53,362 nt of DNA from Bacteroides acidifaciens (GCF_024623065.1 NZ_JANJZR010000027.1:1-53362); one strand, 5' to 3'; positions 17,775-26,856 are shown, numbered from the stretch's first letter. Numbers and translations are program-made. Notes: generated by a model not told the origin, from the letters alone.

Positions 17775-18109
17775 AAAATACCGAAACCTCAGAGCTCTAA
17801 AAATGAGAAGCTGCGCCGTAAACCTTAATTACGACACAGCCTCGTCACCCTATTTTACACTCTGCAATTTATTATATAACAGATGGTTAAGGGATAAAAA
17901 TGCAAGGTGCAAGATGTCTTTGCTATTTTCAACTTTATAAGAAGAGATATGTCTTGAAACAAAGGTTCACGATAAAGGGGTGTTACATAACATTGTTTAG
18001 TAACACTGCCATAAGTGTTGCCTTTCCCAAAATTAATCCCTAATTTGCGGACCACTAAATAAATGGTATGTGAGAAACATACTGAGTAATTACTAAAATC
18101 TTATATATT

Positions 18110-20266
18110 ATGAAAGTATATCAGACAAATGAAATCAAGAACATAGCCTTGTTAGGTAGTTCTGGCGCTGGGAAAACCACTCTCGTGGAAGCGATGCTTT
18201 TCGAGAGTGGGGTTATAAAACGTCGCGGAACTGTTGCCGCCAAAAATACCGTGAGCGATTATTTCCCTGTTGAACAAGAGTATGGTTACTCCGTTTTCTC
18301 CACCGTTCTCCATGTAGAATGGAATAATAAAAAACTTAATATTATTGACTGTCCGGGTTCGGACGACTTCGTAGGCAGTACAGTGACTGCACTAAATGTG
18401 ACCGACACAGCAATCATCCTTCTCAACGGCCAATATGGCGTCGAAGTCGGCACGCAAAATCATTTCCGATATACAGAAAAGTTGAAAAAACCCGTTATTT
18501 TTCTGGTCAACCAGCTTGATAATGAAAAATGCGACTATGATAATATCCTCGAACAACTGAAAGAAGCATACGGTTCTAAAGTGGTTCCTATCCAATATCC
18601 CATCAGTACGGGTCCCGGCTTTAACGCTTTGATTGACGTATTGTTGATGAAGAAGTATTCGTGGAAACCCGAAGGCGGTGCCCCGACGATTGAAGATATT
18701 CCGGCAGAAGAAATGGATAAGGCGATGGAAATGCATAAGGCATTGGTAGAAGCTGCAGCCGAAAATGACGAAGGTCTAATGGAGAAATTCTTCGAGCAGG
18801 AATCTCTTTCGGAAGACGAAATGCGCGAAGGTATCCGCAAGGGGCTGATTGCCAGAGGTATGTTCCCGGTATTCTGCGTTTGCGGAGGCAAGGACATGGG
18901 TGTTCGCCGATTGATGGAATTTTTGGGCAATGTCGTTCCTTTTGTTTCAGAAATGCCGAAGGTCGAGAATACGGAAGGCAAAGAAGTGGCTCCTGATTCG
19001 AACGGTCCCGAATCTCTTTATTTCTTCAAGACAAGTGTGGAACCGCATATCGGTGAAGTTTCCTATTTTAAGGTAATGAGCGGTAAAGTCCATGAAGGCG
19101 ATGATTTGCTGAACGCTGACCGTGGTTCGAAAGAACGTATCGCGCAAATCTATGTGGTGGCCGGTGGCAACCGTGTGAAAGTGGAAGAATTGCAGGCCGG
19201 TGATATTGGAGCTGCCGTGAAACTGAAAGACGTGAAAACCGGTAATACGCTGAATGGTAAGGATTGCGACTATAAATTCAATTTTATCAAATTTCCGAAT
19301 TCTAAATATACCCGTGCCATCAAGCCTGTCAATGAATCGGATGTGGAAAAGATGATGAGTATCCTGAATCGCATGCGCGAGGAAGACCCGACATGGGTAA
19401 TCGAACAATCAAAAGAACTGAAACAGACGTTGGTGCACGGTCAGGGAGAATTCCATCTTCGTACTTTGAAATGGCGTTTGGAAAACAACGAAAAGCTTCA
19501 GGTAAAATATGAAGAACCGAAAATTCCATATCGTGAAACAATTACCAAAGCTGCCCGTGCGGACTATCGTCATAAGAAACAATCCGGTGGAGCCGGTCAG
19601 TTTGGGGAAGTTCACCTGATCGTAGAACCTTATAAAGAAGGTATGCCCATACCTGAAACTTATAAATTCAATGGACAGGAATTTAAGATTACCGTGAGAG
19701 GTACTGAAGAGATACCGTTGGAATGGGGTGGCAAGCTGGTGTTTGTCAACAGTATTGTCGGTGGTTCTATCGACGCCCGCTTCCTGCCTGCTATTATGAA
19801 AGGTATTATGTCTCGTATGGAGCAGGGACCGTTGACCGGTTCGTATGCCCGTGATGTGCGTGTCATTGTTTACGATGGCAAGATGCACCCGGTAGATTCG
19901 AATGAAATCTCCTTTATGCTTGCCGGACGCAATGCCTTTAGCGAAGCGTTCAAGAATGCAGGGCCGAAGATTCTGGAACCGATTTATGATGTGGAAGTGT
20001 TTGTGCCGTCCGACAGGATGGGAGATGTGATGGGTGACCTTCAGGGACGTCGAGCCATGATTATGGGTATGAGTAGCGAGAAGGGCTTTGAGAAACTGGT
20101 TGCTAAAGTACCTTTGAAGGAAATGTCCTCTTACTCAACGGCACTTAGTTCGTTGACGGGCGGACGTGCTTCGTTCATCATGAAATTCTCTAGTTATGAG
20201 CTTGTTCCGACGGATGTTCAAGATAAATTAATTAAAGATTTCGAGGCTAAACAAACCGAAGAATAA
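18110..20266 (+). CDS. EF-G paralogue (EF-G2) lacking the catalytic His
   Basis: 718 aa, all five EF-G domains present. The P-loop is intact (GSSGAGKT, 16-23). The G3 motif reads DCPGSDDF (80-87): Ser84 replaces the His that triggers GTP hydrolysis in EF-G (DTPGH). The switch I motif RGITI is absent; YGYSVFS stands in its place. The G4 motif is NQLD (134-137) instead of NKxD. From general knowledge, Bacteroides carry a second EF-G without GTPase activity that supports translation under carbon starvation and gut colonisation. This gene fits that protein, so true fusA should lie elsewhere. The gene has a 266-bp upstream gap without other genes and ends at a strong terminator. Confidence 0.88.
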   Translation: MKVYQTNEIKNIALLGSSGAGKTTLVEAMLFESGVIKRRGTVAAKNTVSDYFPVEQEYGYSVFSTVLHVEWNNKKLNIIDCPGSDDFVGSTVTALNVTDTAIILLNGQYGVEVGTQNHFRYTEKLKKPVIFLVNQLDNEKCDYDNILEQLKEAYGSKVVPIQYPISTGPGFNALIDVLLMKKYSWKPEGGAPTIEDIPAEEMDKAMEMHKALVEAAAENDEGLMEKFFEQESLSEDEMREGIRKGLIARGMFPVFCVCGGKDMGVRRLMEFLGNVVPFVSEMPKVENTEGKEVAPDSNGPESLYFFKTSVEPHIGEVSYFKVMSGKVHEGDDLLNADRGSKERIAQIYVVAGGNRVKVEELQAGDIGAAVKLKDVKTGNTLNGKDCDYKFNFIKFPNSKYTRAIKPVNESDVEKMMSILNRMREEDPTWVIEQSKELKQTLVHGQGEFHLRTLKWRLENNEKLQVKYEEPKIPYRETITKAARADYRHKKQSGGAGQFGEVHLIVEPYKEGMPIPETYKFNGQEFKITVRGTEEIPLEWGGKLVFVNSIVGGSIDARFLPAIMKGIMSRMEQGPLTGSYARDVRVIVYDGKMHPVDSNEISFMLAGRNAFSEAFKNAGPKILEPIYDVEVFVPSDRMGDVMGDLQGRRAMIMGMSSEKGFEKLVAKVPLKEMSSYSTALSSLTGGRASFIMKFSSYELVPTDVQDKLIKDFEAKQTEE

Positions 20267-20293
20267 TTCATAATCCTCTTAATAGTGTTAAAA

Positions 20294-20330
20294 TCGCCTT
20301 CTTTTTTAAGTAAAAGAAGGCGGTTTTTGT
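20294..20330 (+). terminator. Terminator after EF-G2
   Basis: CGCCTTCTTTT (20295-20305) pairs with AAAAGAAGGCG (20312-20322), followed by GTTTTTGTTT. It separates EF-G2 from rprX. Confidence 0.8.
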
Positions 20331-20531
20331 TTAACTATGATTAATAAAGATGGAAAAACGCAAGGAAAAGATTTAATTTTTTATTAAATTTGCAAACCAA
20401 AGGAGGGTTTATATTGTTGTAGTAATCAGAATACGACCTTAATATCTCCTTTCGGTTAATTTCCGGGAAGTTCCGGTTAAATCAAGTTAATGGATTAGGA
20501 GTGTTAATTAGGGAGTGTTAATTTTGTTGCT

Positions 20532-22088
20532 ATGAAGAAGTCAACAATTTGGATATTAGGTATTGTAATGGGGCTTTCCTTCCTTAGCTTGCTGTATTTG
20601 CAGGTAAGTTATATAGAGGAAATGATGAAAACCCGGAAGGAACAGTTTGATTCGGCTGTACGCAATAGCTTGGATCAGGTTTCAAAGGATGTGGAATATG
20701 CGGAAACGCAACGTTGGTTGATTGAAGATGTTTCTGAAGCTGAGAGAAAAGCTCTGATTGAGAACAATGCTTCATTGCAGCAGAATGACTTGGTTCAGCA
20801 GACGCAACGGTTTACGATGAAGTCGAAAGATGGAAAGGTATATACAGATTTTGAGTTGAAGGTGATGACAACCAAACCATCCGAACTTCCGAAGGCTATG
20901 ATTTCTCCTTACAGGGGGACAAAAACGATTCCGGAAACCTCGCGTTCACTGATAGAGGCTATCAAAAACCGATATATGTATCAACGCGAATTGCTGAATG
21001 AAGTGGTTTGGCAGATGATTTATCGGGCAAGTGACAAGTCGATTGGAGATAGGGTACGTTTTGGGGACTTGAATGGTTATCTGAAATCGAACCTATATAA
21101 TAATGGTATAGACTTACCTTTTCACTTTATGGTGATTGATAAGGACGGACGGGAAGTCTACCGTTGTGCGGATTATGACGGAAAGGGAAGTGACGAGTTT
21201 TATCAGCAGGCGTTGTTCAAGAACGACCCGCCTGCAAAGATGAGCGTATTGAAGGTGCATTTTCCGGGAAGAAGGGATTATCTTTTTGACTCGATCAGTT
21301 TCATGATTCCGTCGTTGATATTTACAATAGTATTGTTAGTGACATTCATCTTTACGATTTATATTGTATTCCGTCAGAAGAAGTTGACGGAAATGAAGAA
21401 TGACTTTATCAACAATATGACGCATGAATTTAAAACGCCGATATCCACCATTTCATTGGCGGCGCAGATGCTGAAAGACCCCGCGGTGGGAAAATCCCCG
21501 CAGATGTTCCAGCATATATCGGGAGTGATTAATGATGAAACCAAGCGCTTGCGCTTCCAGGTGGAAAAGGTGCTCCAGATGTCGATGTTCGATCGTCAGA
21601 AGTCGACGTTGAAGATGAAGGAGATTGATGCGAATGAGCTGATAACAGGAGTTATCAATACCTTTACGCTGAAAGTAGAACGATATAATGGTAAGATAAC
21701 ATCGAACCTTGAGGCCACTGATCCTGTTATATTTGCAGATGAGATGCATATCACAAATGTAATCTTTAATCTGATGGATAACGCGGTGAAATATAAGAAG
21801 CCGGAAGAGGATTTGGAGTTGAAAGTGAGAACATGGAATGAGTCGGGTAAGCTGATGATTTCGATACAAGACAACGGTATCGGTATCAAGAAGGAAAACC
21901 TGAAAAAGATATTTGAAAAGTTCTATCGTGTGCATACGGGTAATCTGCACGATGTGAAGGGCTTTGGGCTGGGATTGGCTTATGTGAAGAAGATTATCGT
22001 CGAACATAAGGGAACCATCCGGGCGGAAAGCGACCTGAACGTGGGAACTAAATTTATTATTGCATTACCTTTATTAAAAAATAATTGA
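20532..22088 (+). CDS. rprX: Sensor histidine kinase RprX
   Basis: 518 aa. Membrane helix 1 is at ~6-25, a periplasmic sensor at ~30-250, and membrane helix 2 at ~255-280. The kinase core has the H-box MTHEFKTPIST (His near 300), N-box NLMDNAVKY, G1 DNGIGI and G2 GFGLGLAYVKK. It pairs with the response regulator starting 2 bp downstream. RprX/RprY was first described in Bacteroides fragilis as a two-component pair. The input signal cannot be inferred. A TAAATTTG box at 20385-20392 is a candidate -7 element. Confidence 0.9.
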   Translation: MKKSTIWILGIVMGLSFLSLLYLQVSYIEEMMKTRKEQFDSAVRNSLDQVSKDVEYAETQRWLIEDVSEAERKALIENNASLQQNDLVQQTQRFTMKSKDGKVYTDFELKVMTTKPSELPKAMISPYRGTKTIPETSRSLIEAIKNRYMYQRELLNEVVWQMIYRASDKSIGDRVRFGDLNGYLKSNLYNNGIDLPFHFMVIDKDGREVYRCADYDGKGSDEFYQQALFKNDPPAKMSVLKVHFPGRRDYLFDSISFMIPSLIFTIVLLVTFIFTIYIVFRQKKLTEMKNDFINNMTHEFKTPISTISLAAQMLKDPAVGKSPQMFQHISGVINDETKRLRFQVEKVLQMSMFDRQKSTLKMKEIDANELITGVINTFTLKVERYNGKITSNLEATDPVIFADEMHITNVIFNLMDNAVKYKKPEEDLELKVRTWNESGKLMISIQDNGIGIKKENLKKIFEKFYRVHTGNLHDVKGFGLGLAYVKKIIVEHKGTIRAESDLNVGTKFIIALPLLKNN

Positions 22089-22089
22089 T

Positions 22090-22791
22090 ATGGACGAGAA
22101 ACTGCGTATTTTATTATGCGAGGATGACGAAAATCTTGGCATGCTTTTAAGAGAATATTTACAGGCAAAAGGTTATTCTGCTGAGTTATTTCCTGATGGC
22201 GAAGCCGGTTATAAGGCTTTCTTGAAGAATAAATATGACTTGTGCGTGTTTGACGTAATGATGCCTAAGAAAGATGGCTTCACACTGGCACAGGATGTCC
22301 GTGCAGCGAATGCTGAAATTCCTATTATCTTCCTGACTGCAAAAACGCTGAAAGAAGATATTCTGGAAGGATTTAAGATTGGTGCGGATGATTATATCAC
22401 CAAACCGTTCAGCATGGAAGAATTGACGTTCAGAATTGAAGCAATCTTGAGACGTGTTCGCGGAAAGAAGAACAAAGAAAGTAATATCTATAAGATCGGT
22501 AAGTTTACCTTCGATACTCAGAAACAAATTTTGGCTTCGGAAGGCAAACAGACTAAGCTGACCACCAAAGAATCCGAATTGCTCGGATTGCTTTGCGCTC
22601 ATGCCAATGAAATCCTGCAACGTGACTTTGCGTTGAAGACTATCTGGATTGATGATAACTATTTCAATGCCCGCAGTATGGACGTGTATATCACGAAACT
22701 GCGTAAGCACCTGAAAGAGGACGACTCTATCGAAATTATCAACATCCATGGAAAAGGCTATAAGTTGATTACGCCGGAAGTTGAATCTTAA
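22090..22791 (+). CDS. rprY: Response regulator RprY (OmpR/PhoB type)
   Basis: 233 aa. The receiver domain covers ~5-118 with the acidic pair LLCEDDE, phospho-acceptor Asp in CVFDVMMPKKDG (~55) and Lys in ITKPF (~105). The C-terminal winged helix spans ~135-230 (TTKESELLGLLCAH, then SMDVYITKLRKHL and IHGKGYKL). It is co-transcribed with rprX, 2 bp apart, and is followed by a terminator. Confidence 0.92.
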   Translation: MDEKLRILLCEDDENLGMLLREYLQAKGYSAELFPDGEAGYKAFLKNKYDLCVFDVMMPKKDGFTLAQDVRAANAEIPIIFLTAKTLKEDILEGFKIGADDYITKPFSMEELTFRIEAILRRVRGKKNKESNIYKIGKFTFDTQKQILASEGKQTKLTTKESELLGLLCAHANEILQRDFALKTIWIDDNYFNARSMDVYITKLRKHLKEDDSIEIINIHGKGYKLITPEVES

Positions 22792-22820
22792 TGCGATTAC
22801 ATTCGATAACCACAAATAAA

Positions 22821-22857
22821 AAATCCCGGAAACATTCGTTTCCGGGATTTTTTATTG
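22821..22857. terminator. Bidirectional terminator between rprY and a small membrane protein
   Basis: AAAATCCCGGAAAC (22821-22834) pairs perfectly with GTTTCCGGGATTTT (22839-22852), with a 4-nt loop and T-runs on both strands. It ends two convergent transcripts. Confidence 0.9.
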
Positions 22858-22869
22858 ATTTCTAAGAAA

Positions 22870-23046
22870 TTAATCAGCGATCTTCTTATTGATAATGATA
22901 TAAGAAATGAGTCCCAGTACTACCAGTACTACCGAGGTACCCAGAATAGCGTTGTTGTTTACATTGCCTGTAAAGGAACAGCCCAGCAGGATAACTACTC
23001 CGACCAAGATTAAGATCAATCCCAAGTTCTTTAATAAACCTTTCAT
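22870..23046 (-). CDS. Small hydrophobic membrane protein, 58 aa
   Basis: The frame starts MKGLLKNLGLILILVGVVIL and ends IINKKIAD. It has two hydrophobic segments (~5-22 and ~33-52) joined by a short Asn-rich loop, giving a hairpin in the inner membrane, with Lys at both ends. The LLGCS sequence at 20-24 looks like a lipobox but falls within the first helix. Convergent with rprY and backed by the shared terminator. Of the type often annotated as a conserved Bacteroides hypothetical; function unknown. Confidence 0.7.
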   Translation of the reverse strand: MKGLLKNLGLILILVGVVILLGCSFTGNVNNNAILGTSVVLVVLGLISYIIINKKIAD

Positions 23047-23186
23047 GTGTGTGTATTTTAATAGATTATTATATTCCAGTCACAAATTAAAGCATAATTC
23101 TTTAACGGGCGAAATTATTTAAATAAAAAATCCATTATAAAGATAGGATTTAGTGGATTTTATGATTTAAAGGGCTGTTTCTCTGC

Positions 23187-23633
23187 TTAATCCTTCGTGT
23201 TGAAGAATACCTTTTTCAATACTTCCTGCCCGATGCTCAATTCTTCGAGGGTAATGCCGTGAAGCGCTTCCTTCAACGTCTGCCCGGCAATGATACGCGC
23301 TTTTTCTTCCAGCTCTTTTCCGTCTTTGGTGAGATGGATCAGATTGGTACGGCGGTCTTTCTTATCGGAGATGCGTACTACAAGATGCTGCCGTTCCATA
23401 TTGTCAATCAAACGGGTCATGCTGGGCTTGTCCTTGAAAGTTGCATTACACAACTCTTGTTGTGTAACACCGTCTTTTTCCCATAGAAAAATGAGTACGG
23501 TCCATTGCTCGGGACTGATTTCCAGGCCATTCAGACGGAAGTTACGGTACAGTTTACGGTTGATTGCCGCAGAAACCTTGCCATTCAATATGGCAAAAAT
23601 AAGCCGGATGTCGAAGTTGAATTGCTCTATCAT
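23187..23633 (-). CDS. MarR-family transcriptional regulator
   Basis: 148 aa from the ATG at 23633 (MIEQFNFDIRL); a longer frame would need a TTG start next to the promoter box. The winged helix-turn-helix spans ~35-110: SPEQWTVLIFLWEKDGVTQQ, then MTRLIDNMERQHLVVR with the beta-wing DKKDRRTNLIHLT. It is dimeric and binds small ligands in its family; the target is not identifiable. Transcribed away from rpsF; a -7 box TACCTTTG on its strand lies at 23658-23665. Confidence 0.85.
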   Translation of the reverse strand: MIEQFNFDIRLIFAILNGKVSAAINRKLYRNFRLNGLEISPEQWTVLIFLWEKDGVTQQELCNATFKDKPSMTRLIDNMERQHLVVRISDKKDRRTNLIHLTKDGKELEEKARIIAGQTLKEALHGITLEELSIGQEVLKKVFFNTKD

Positions 23634-23657
23634 GAAATTATTGTTTAAACAACTTTG

Positions 23658-23665
23658 CAAAGGTA
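23658..23665 (-). promoter_or_regulatory. -7 box of the MarR gene
   Basis: Reads TACCTTTG on the minus strand, 24 bp before the chosen ATG. It also shows why the upstream TTG would be too close to the transcription start. Confidence 0.5.
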
Positions 23666-23715
23666 AACCACTTCGCTGATAATTCCTACATTGGGATATA
23701 AAAAAAGATTAAATA

Positions 23716-23746
23716 TTTGTAGTTCAAAATAAATTGCCTAACTTTG
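23716..23746 (+). promoter_or_regulatory. Promoter of the rpsF-rpsR-rplI operon
   Basis: TTTG (23716-23719), 19-bp spacer, TAACTTTG (23739-23746): a full match to the Bacteroides consensus. Start of transcription near 23749 leaves a 5' leader of about 45 nt. Confidence 0.8.
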
Positions 23747-23793
23747 CACCCGCATTTAAAAATCAAAGATTTATTTATTTAATTAAACGAAGT

Positions 23794-24138
23794 ATGAATC
23801 AATACGAAACCGTTTTCATTTTAACTCCCGTTTTGTCTGATGTTCAGATGAAGGAAGCGGTAGAAAAATTCAAGGGTATTCTTCAAGCTGAAGGTGCTGA
23901 GATTATCAATGAGGAAAACTGGGGACTGAAGAAATTGGCTTATCCAATTCAGAAAAAGTCTACAGGTTTCTATCAACTGATTGAGTTCAATGCAGAACCT
24001 ACTGTAATTGACAAGTTGGAAATAAATTTCCGTCGTGATGAACGCGTTATCCGTTTCTTGACTTTCAAGATGGATAAGTATGCTGCAGAGTATGCTGCTA
24101 AGAGAAGAAGTGTTAAATCAAACAAAAAGGAGGATTAA
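23794..24138 (+). CDS. rpsF: 30S ribosomal protein S6
   Basis: 114 aa from the ATG at 23794 ([14 protein letters not shown]), the standard S6 start; the frame opens earlier inside the promoter region. Typical S6 features are the [16 protein letters not shown] and [11 protein letters not shown] segments and a Lys-rich tail. First gene of the S6-S18-L9 operon. Unlike many bacteria, no ssb gene lies between rpsF and rpsR. Confidence 0.97.
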   Translation: MNQYETVFILTPVLSDVQMKEAVEKFKGILQAEGAEIINEENWGLKKLAYPIQKKSTGFYQLIEFNAEPTVIDKLEINFRRDERVIRFLTFKMDKYAAEYAAKRRSVKSNKKED

Positions 24139-24140
24139 TC

Positions 24141-24413
24141 ATGGCACAACAAGTTCAATCAGAAATCAGATATTTAACTCCGCCGTCAGTAGACGTTAAG
24201 AAGAAAAAATACTGCCGTTTCAAAAAGAGTGGTATTAAGTATATCGACTACAAAGATCCTGAATTCTTGAAGAAATTCTTGAATGAACAAGGAAAGATCC
24301 TTCCGCGTCGTATCACAGGTACTTCTTTGAAGTTCCAACGTCGTATTGCGCAGGCTGTGAAGAGAGCTCGTCACTTGGCATTACTGCCTTATGTAACTGA
24401 CATGATGAAATAA
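24141..24413 (+). CDS. rpsR: 30S ribosomal protein S18
   Basis: 90 aa. The core [20 protein letters not shown] and [20 protein letters not shown] is diagnostic of S18, which partners S6 on the ribosome platform. It starts 2 bp after rpsF and ends 14 bp before rplI. Confidence 0.97.
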   Translation: MAQQVQSEIRYLTPPSVDVKKKKYCRFKKSGIKYIDYKDPEFLKKFLNEQGKILPRRITGTSLKFQRRIAQAVKRARHLALLPYVTDMMK

Positions 24414-24427
24414 GAAGGAGGAAAAGT

Positions 24428-24871
24428 ATGGAAATTATTTTAAAAGAAGACGTAGTAAACTTGGGATATAAGAACGATATCGTAAACGTGAAATCCGGAT
24501 ACGGTCGTAATTATCTGATCCCGACTGGAAAAGCTGTTATCGCTTCTCCTTCTGCAAAGAAAATGTTGGCTGAAGAACTGAAACAACGCGCTCACAAACT
24601 TGAGAAAATCAAGAAAGATGCTGAAGCTGTTGCTGCTAAGTTGGAAGGCGTTACTTTGACTATTGCAACTAAAGTTAGCTCAACCGGTACTATCTTCGGT
24701 TCTGTTGGTAATATTCAGATTGCTGAAGCATTGGCTAAATTGGGTCACGAAATTGACAGAAAGATCATCGTTGTAAAAGACGCTGTGAAAGAAGTTGGTA
24801 ACTACAAAGCTATAGTTAAACTTCACAAGGAAGTTTCGGTAGAAATTCCTTTCGAGGTAGTTGCTGAATAA
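24428..24871 (+). CDS. rplI: 50S ribosomal protein L9
   Basis: 147 aa. N-terminal RNA-binding domain with GYKNDIVNVKSGYGRNYLIP, long connecting helix (~40-75), C-terminal domain with GSVGNIQIAEAL. Preceded by a strong GGAGG ribosome site. Last gene of the operon before a terminator. Confidence 0.97.
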   Translation: MEIILKEDVVNLGYKNDIVNVKSGYGRNYLIPTGKAVIASPSAKKMLAEELKQRAHKLEKIKKDAEAVAAKLEGVTLTIATKVSSTGTIFGSVGNIQIAEALAKLGHEIDRKIIVVKDAVKEVGNYKAIVKLHKEVSVEIPFEVVAE

Positions 24872-24893
24872 GAGCAAATTTACTTCATATATG

Positions 24894-24931
24894 AAAAGCG
24901 ATTTGTTCTGAATGAATAAATCGCTTTTTTT
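24894..24931 (+). terminator. Terminator of the rpsF operon
   Basis: AAAAGCGATTT (24894-24904) pairs with AAATCGCTTTT (24918-24928), followed by T-rich sequence. The next gene's promoter box begins 3 bp later. Confidence 0.85.
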
Positions 24932-24933
24932 GT

Positions 24934-24941
24934 TATCTTTG
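24934..24941 (+). promoter_or_regulatory. -7 box ahead of the DUF6377 regulator
   Basis: TATCTTTG ends 11 bp before the ATG at 24953, so the 5' leader would be only about 9 nt. No -33 TTTG lies at 19-20 bp, because the terminator T-run occupies that place. Confidence 0.4.
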
Positions 24942-24952
24942 CTATTACTATT

Positions 24953-26617
24953 ATGAAATTCAACTGTTGTTTTCTAAAGAAGAGGTTTTTGCTTCTGCTG
25001 ATTGCTTTGGGAATTGGCAGTGCTCTTTATGCAAATAATGAGTTGAAGCTATTGACTGATTCTTTGCGTAGAGTGATAGATGAAAAACACGTCTTTGTTA
25101 AAGAGAAAGAGGATCGGATAAACCGGATAAAGTGTATGTTGAAAAGTCCCGGTTTGACTCTTGAAGGAGAATATAGAATCAATCTACGGTTATATAACGA
25201 ATATAAAAAGTTTCATATTGATTCAGCCATCCATTATGTTGATCGCAATATTGAGATTTCCCGTCAGCTGAATAGACCTTATTTCACCAATCAGTCGTTT
25301 TTAAATCTTGGTTTTTTATATTCGATGTGTGGCAGGTTTCGCGAAGCGGAGATTGTTTTGAAAAGTATAAAGACTTCAGAACTTCCCAGAGATTTATTAA
25401 TAAACTATTATCAAACTTATTCCAGTTTTTGGGGACACTATTCGATTTCTGTCGCCAATAATCTGTATGGCAAGCAGCAGGCTGCTTACCAGGATTCGTT
25501 GTTTGCCCTCATTGACCACACTTCTTGGGATTATCGAATGTCCCAGGCTTCTTATTATATTTGGCGTGATACACTGAAATCGAAAGAGATTTTTAAGGAA
25601 CTATTGGAGATTGAAGAAGTGGGGACGCCTAATTATGCCATGATAACTCATTCGTATTCTAGGTTATGTCACCATCAGAAAAAGTATGATGAGGAAAAAA
25701 AATACCTGATGTTGTCGGCAATAGCCGATACCCGGAATGCTACGCGGGAAAATGCATCCCTGCAATCTCTTGCATTGATAGCCTATGATGAACAGAATTT
25801 AGCTGATGCCTTTAAATTTACACAGTCTGCTATCGATGACGTTATATCTTCCGGTATTCATTTCCGTGCTATCGAAATTTATAAATTCAATTCTATTATT
25901 AATACAGCTTATCAGGCGGAGCAGGCCAGATCACGGTCGCATCTGACTACTTTTCTTATTTCTACAAGTATTATCCTTTTTCTTTTAGTCCTGTTGGTGC
26001 TTTTCATCTATATTCAGATGAAAAAGACGTTGAAAATAAAACAGGCATTGGCACAGAGTAATGAGGAACTTTTGCGATTGAACAACAAACTGAATAGCAT
26101 GAACAGCCGACTGAATGATACAAATAATCAGTTGTGCGAAATTAATAGTATAAAGGAGTATTATATAGCCGAATTCTTTGACGTATGCTTTAGCTATATC
26201 CATAAAATGGAGAAATATCAGAATATGCTGTATAAAATAGCTATTAATAAATACTATGATGAACTGATTAAGAAGCTAAAATCATCTGCGCTTATCGACG
26301 ATGAACTTAGCGCTTTATACACTCGTTTTGATAAGGTCTTCTTGGGTTTGTATCCTACTTTTGTTTCTGATTTTAACGCTCTGTTGAAAGATGAAGAGAA
26401 AATTATTTTAAAACCGGATGCTTTATTGAATAGGGAACTTCGTATTTATGCTTTATTACGCTTGGGTATTACGGATAGTGGAAAGATAGCGAACTTTCTC
26501 CGTTGCTCTACAAGTACGGTTTATAATTATCGTACGAAAATGAGAAATAAGGCAGCCGTCGACAGGGATGAATTTGAGAATGAAATTATGAAAATTAGTT
26601 CAACACAAGAGACATAA
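24953..26617 (+). CDS. DUF6377-type membrane-bound transcriptional regulator
   Basis: 554 aa. Signal or anchor at ~10-27, then helical TPR-like repeats (~40-320) on the periplasmic side. One membrane helix follows at ~335-358 (TFLISTSIILFLLVLLVLFI), then a coiled coil (~365-400). The cytosolic domain carries a C-terminal helix-turn-helix (LGITDSGKIANFLRCSTSTV, near 510). The layout implies sensing outside and DNA binding inside on one chain. It stands alone ahead of the oxidoreductase/DUF1080 cluster and is the likely regulator of that cluster; this is inferred from position. Confidence 0.8.
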   Translation: MKFNCCFLKKRFLLLLIALGIGSALYANNELKLLTDSLRRVIDEKHVFVKEKEDRINRIKCMLKSPGLTLEGEYRINLRLYNEYKKFHIDSAIHYVDRNIEISRQLNRPYFTNQSFLNLGFLYSMCGRFREAEIVLKSIKTSELPRDLLINYYQTYSSFWGHYSISVANNLYGKQQAAYQDSLFALIDHTSWDYRMSQASYYIWRDTLKSKEIFKELLEIEEVGTPNYAMITHSYSRLCHHQKKYDEEKKYLMLSAIADTRNATRENASLQSLALIAYDEQNLADAFKFTQSAIDDVISSGIHFRAIEIYKFNSIINTAYQAEQARSRSHLTTFLISTSIILFLLVLLVLFIYIQMKKTLKIKQALAQSNEELLRLNNKLNSMNSRLNDTNNQLCEINSIKEYYIAEFFDVCFSYIHKMEKYQNMLYKIAINKYYDELIKKLKSSALIDDELSALYTRFDKVFLGLYPTFVSDFNALLKDEEKIILKPDALLNRELRIYALLRLGITDSGKIANFLRCSTSTVYNYRTKMRNKAAVDRDEFENEIMKISSTQET

Positions 26618-26856
26618 TTATTATTTTAACATTATAATACTTTCCAAATCATCTACATTTTTTTGATGTGTTAAGTTAGCTAAGTTGTTGATTAATAGTG
26701 AAAAATGCTATTTTTATATCTACATAAAGTAGCGTAAGTCAAATAAGCCGTTATTTATTTGGCTAGATTTGCAATATCAGTTTTTAGCTCATCAGTTTGG
26801 TAGTTAGAAGTTGATGTTTTATCTATTATTTGTACTTAAATTCACTATGTTTAATT

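Larger units (their letters stand above)
15973..17843 (+). mobile_element. Intact IS1182-type insertion sequence
   Basis: 1871 bp, bounded by GAGGCTGTGTC at 15973 and its inverse GACACAGCCTC ending at 17843. It carries one full transposase gene. The flanks (ATGAA on the left, GTCAC on the right) show no target duplication, so either none is made or one side was lost in a deletion. Two hairpins (15972-16006 and 16030-16061) precede the transposase. A decayed relative lies at 10145-10537, making a susCD pair bracketed by related elements in direct orientation. Confidence 0.88.

Noticed and set aside
17855..18060. Small frames on both strands between the IS and EF-G2 (for example ATG at 17898 plus strand)
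   Set aside because: No ribosome site, composition unlike neighbours, no conserved-looking segment; treated as a 266-bp non-coding gap holding the EF-G2 promoter.
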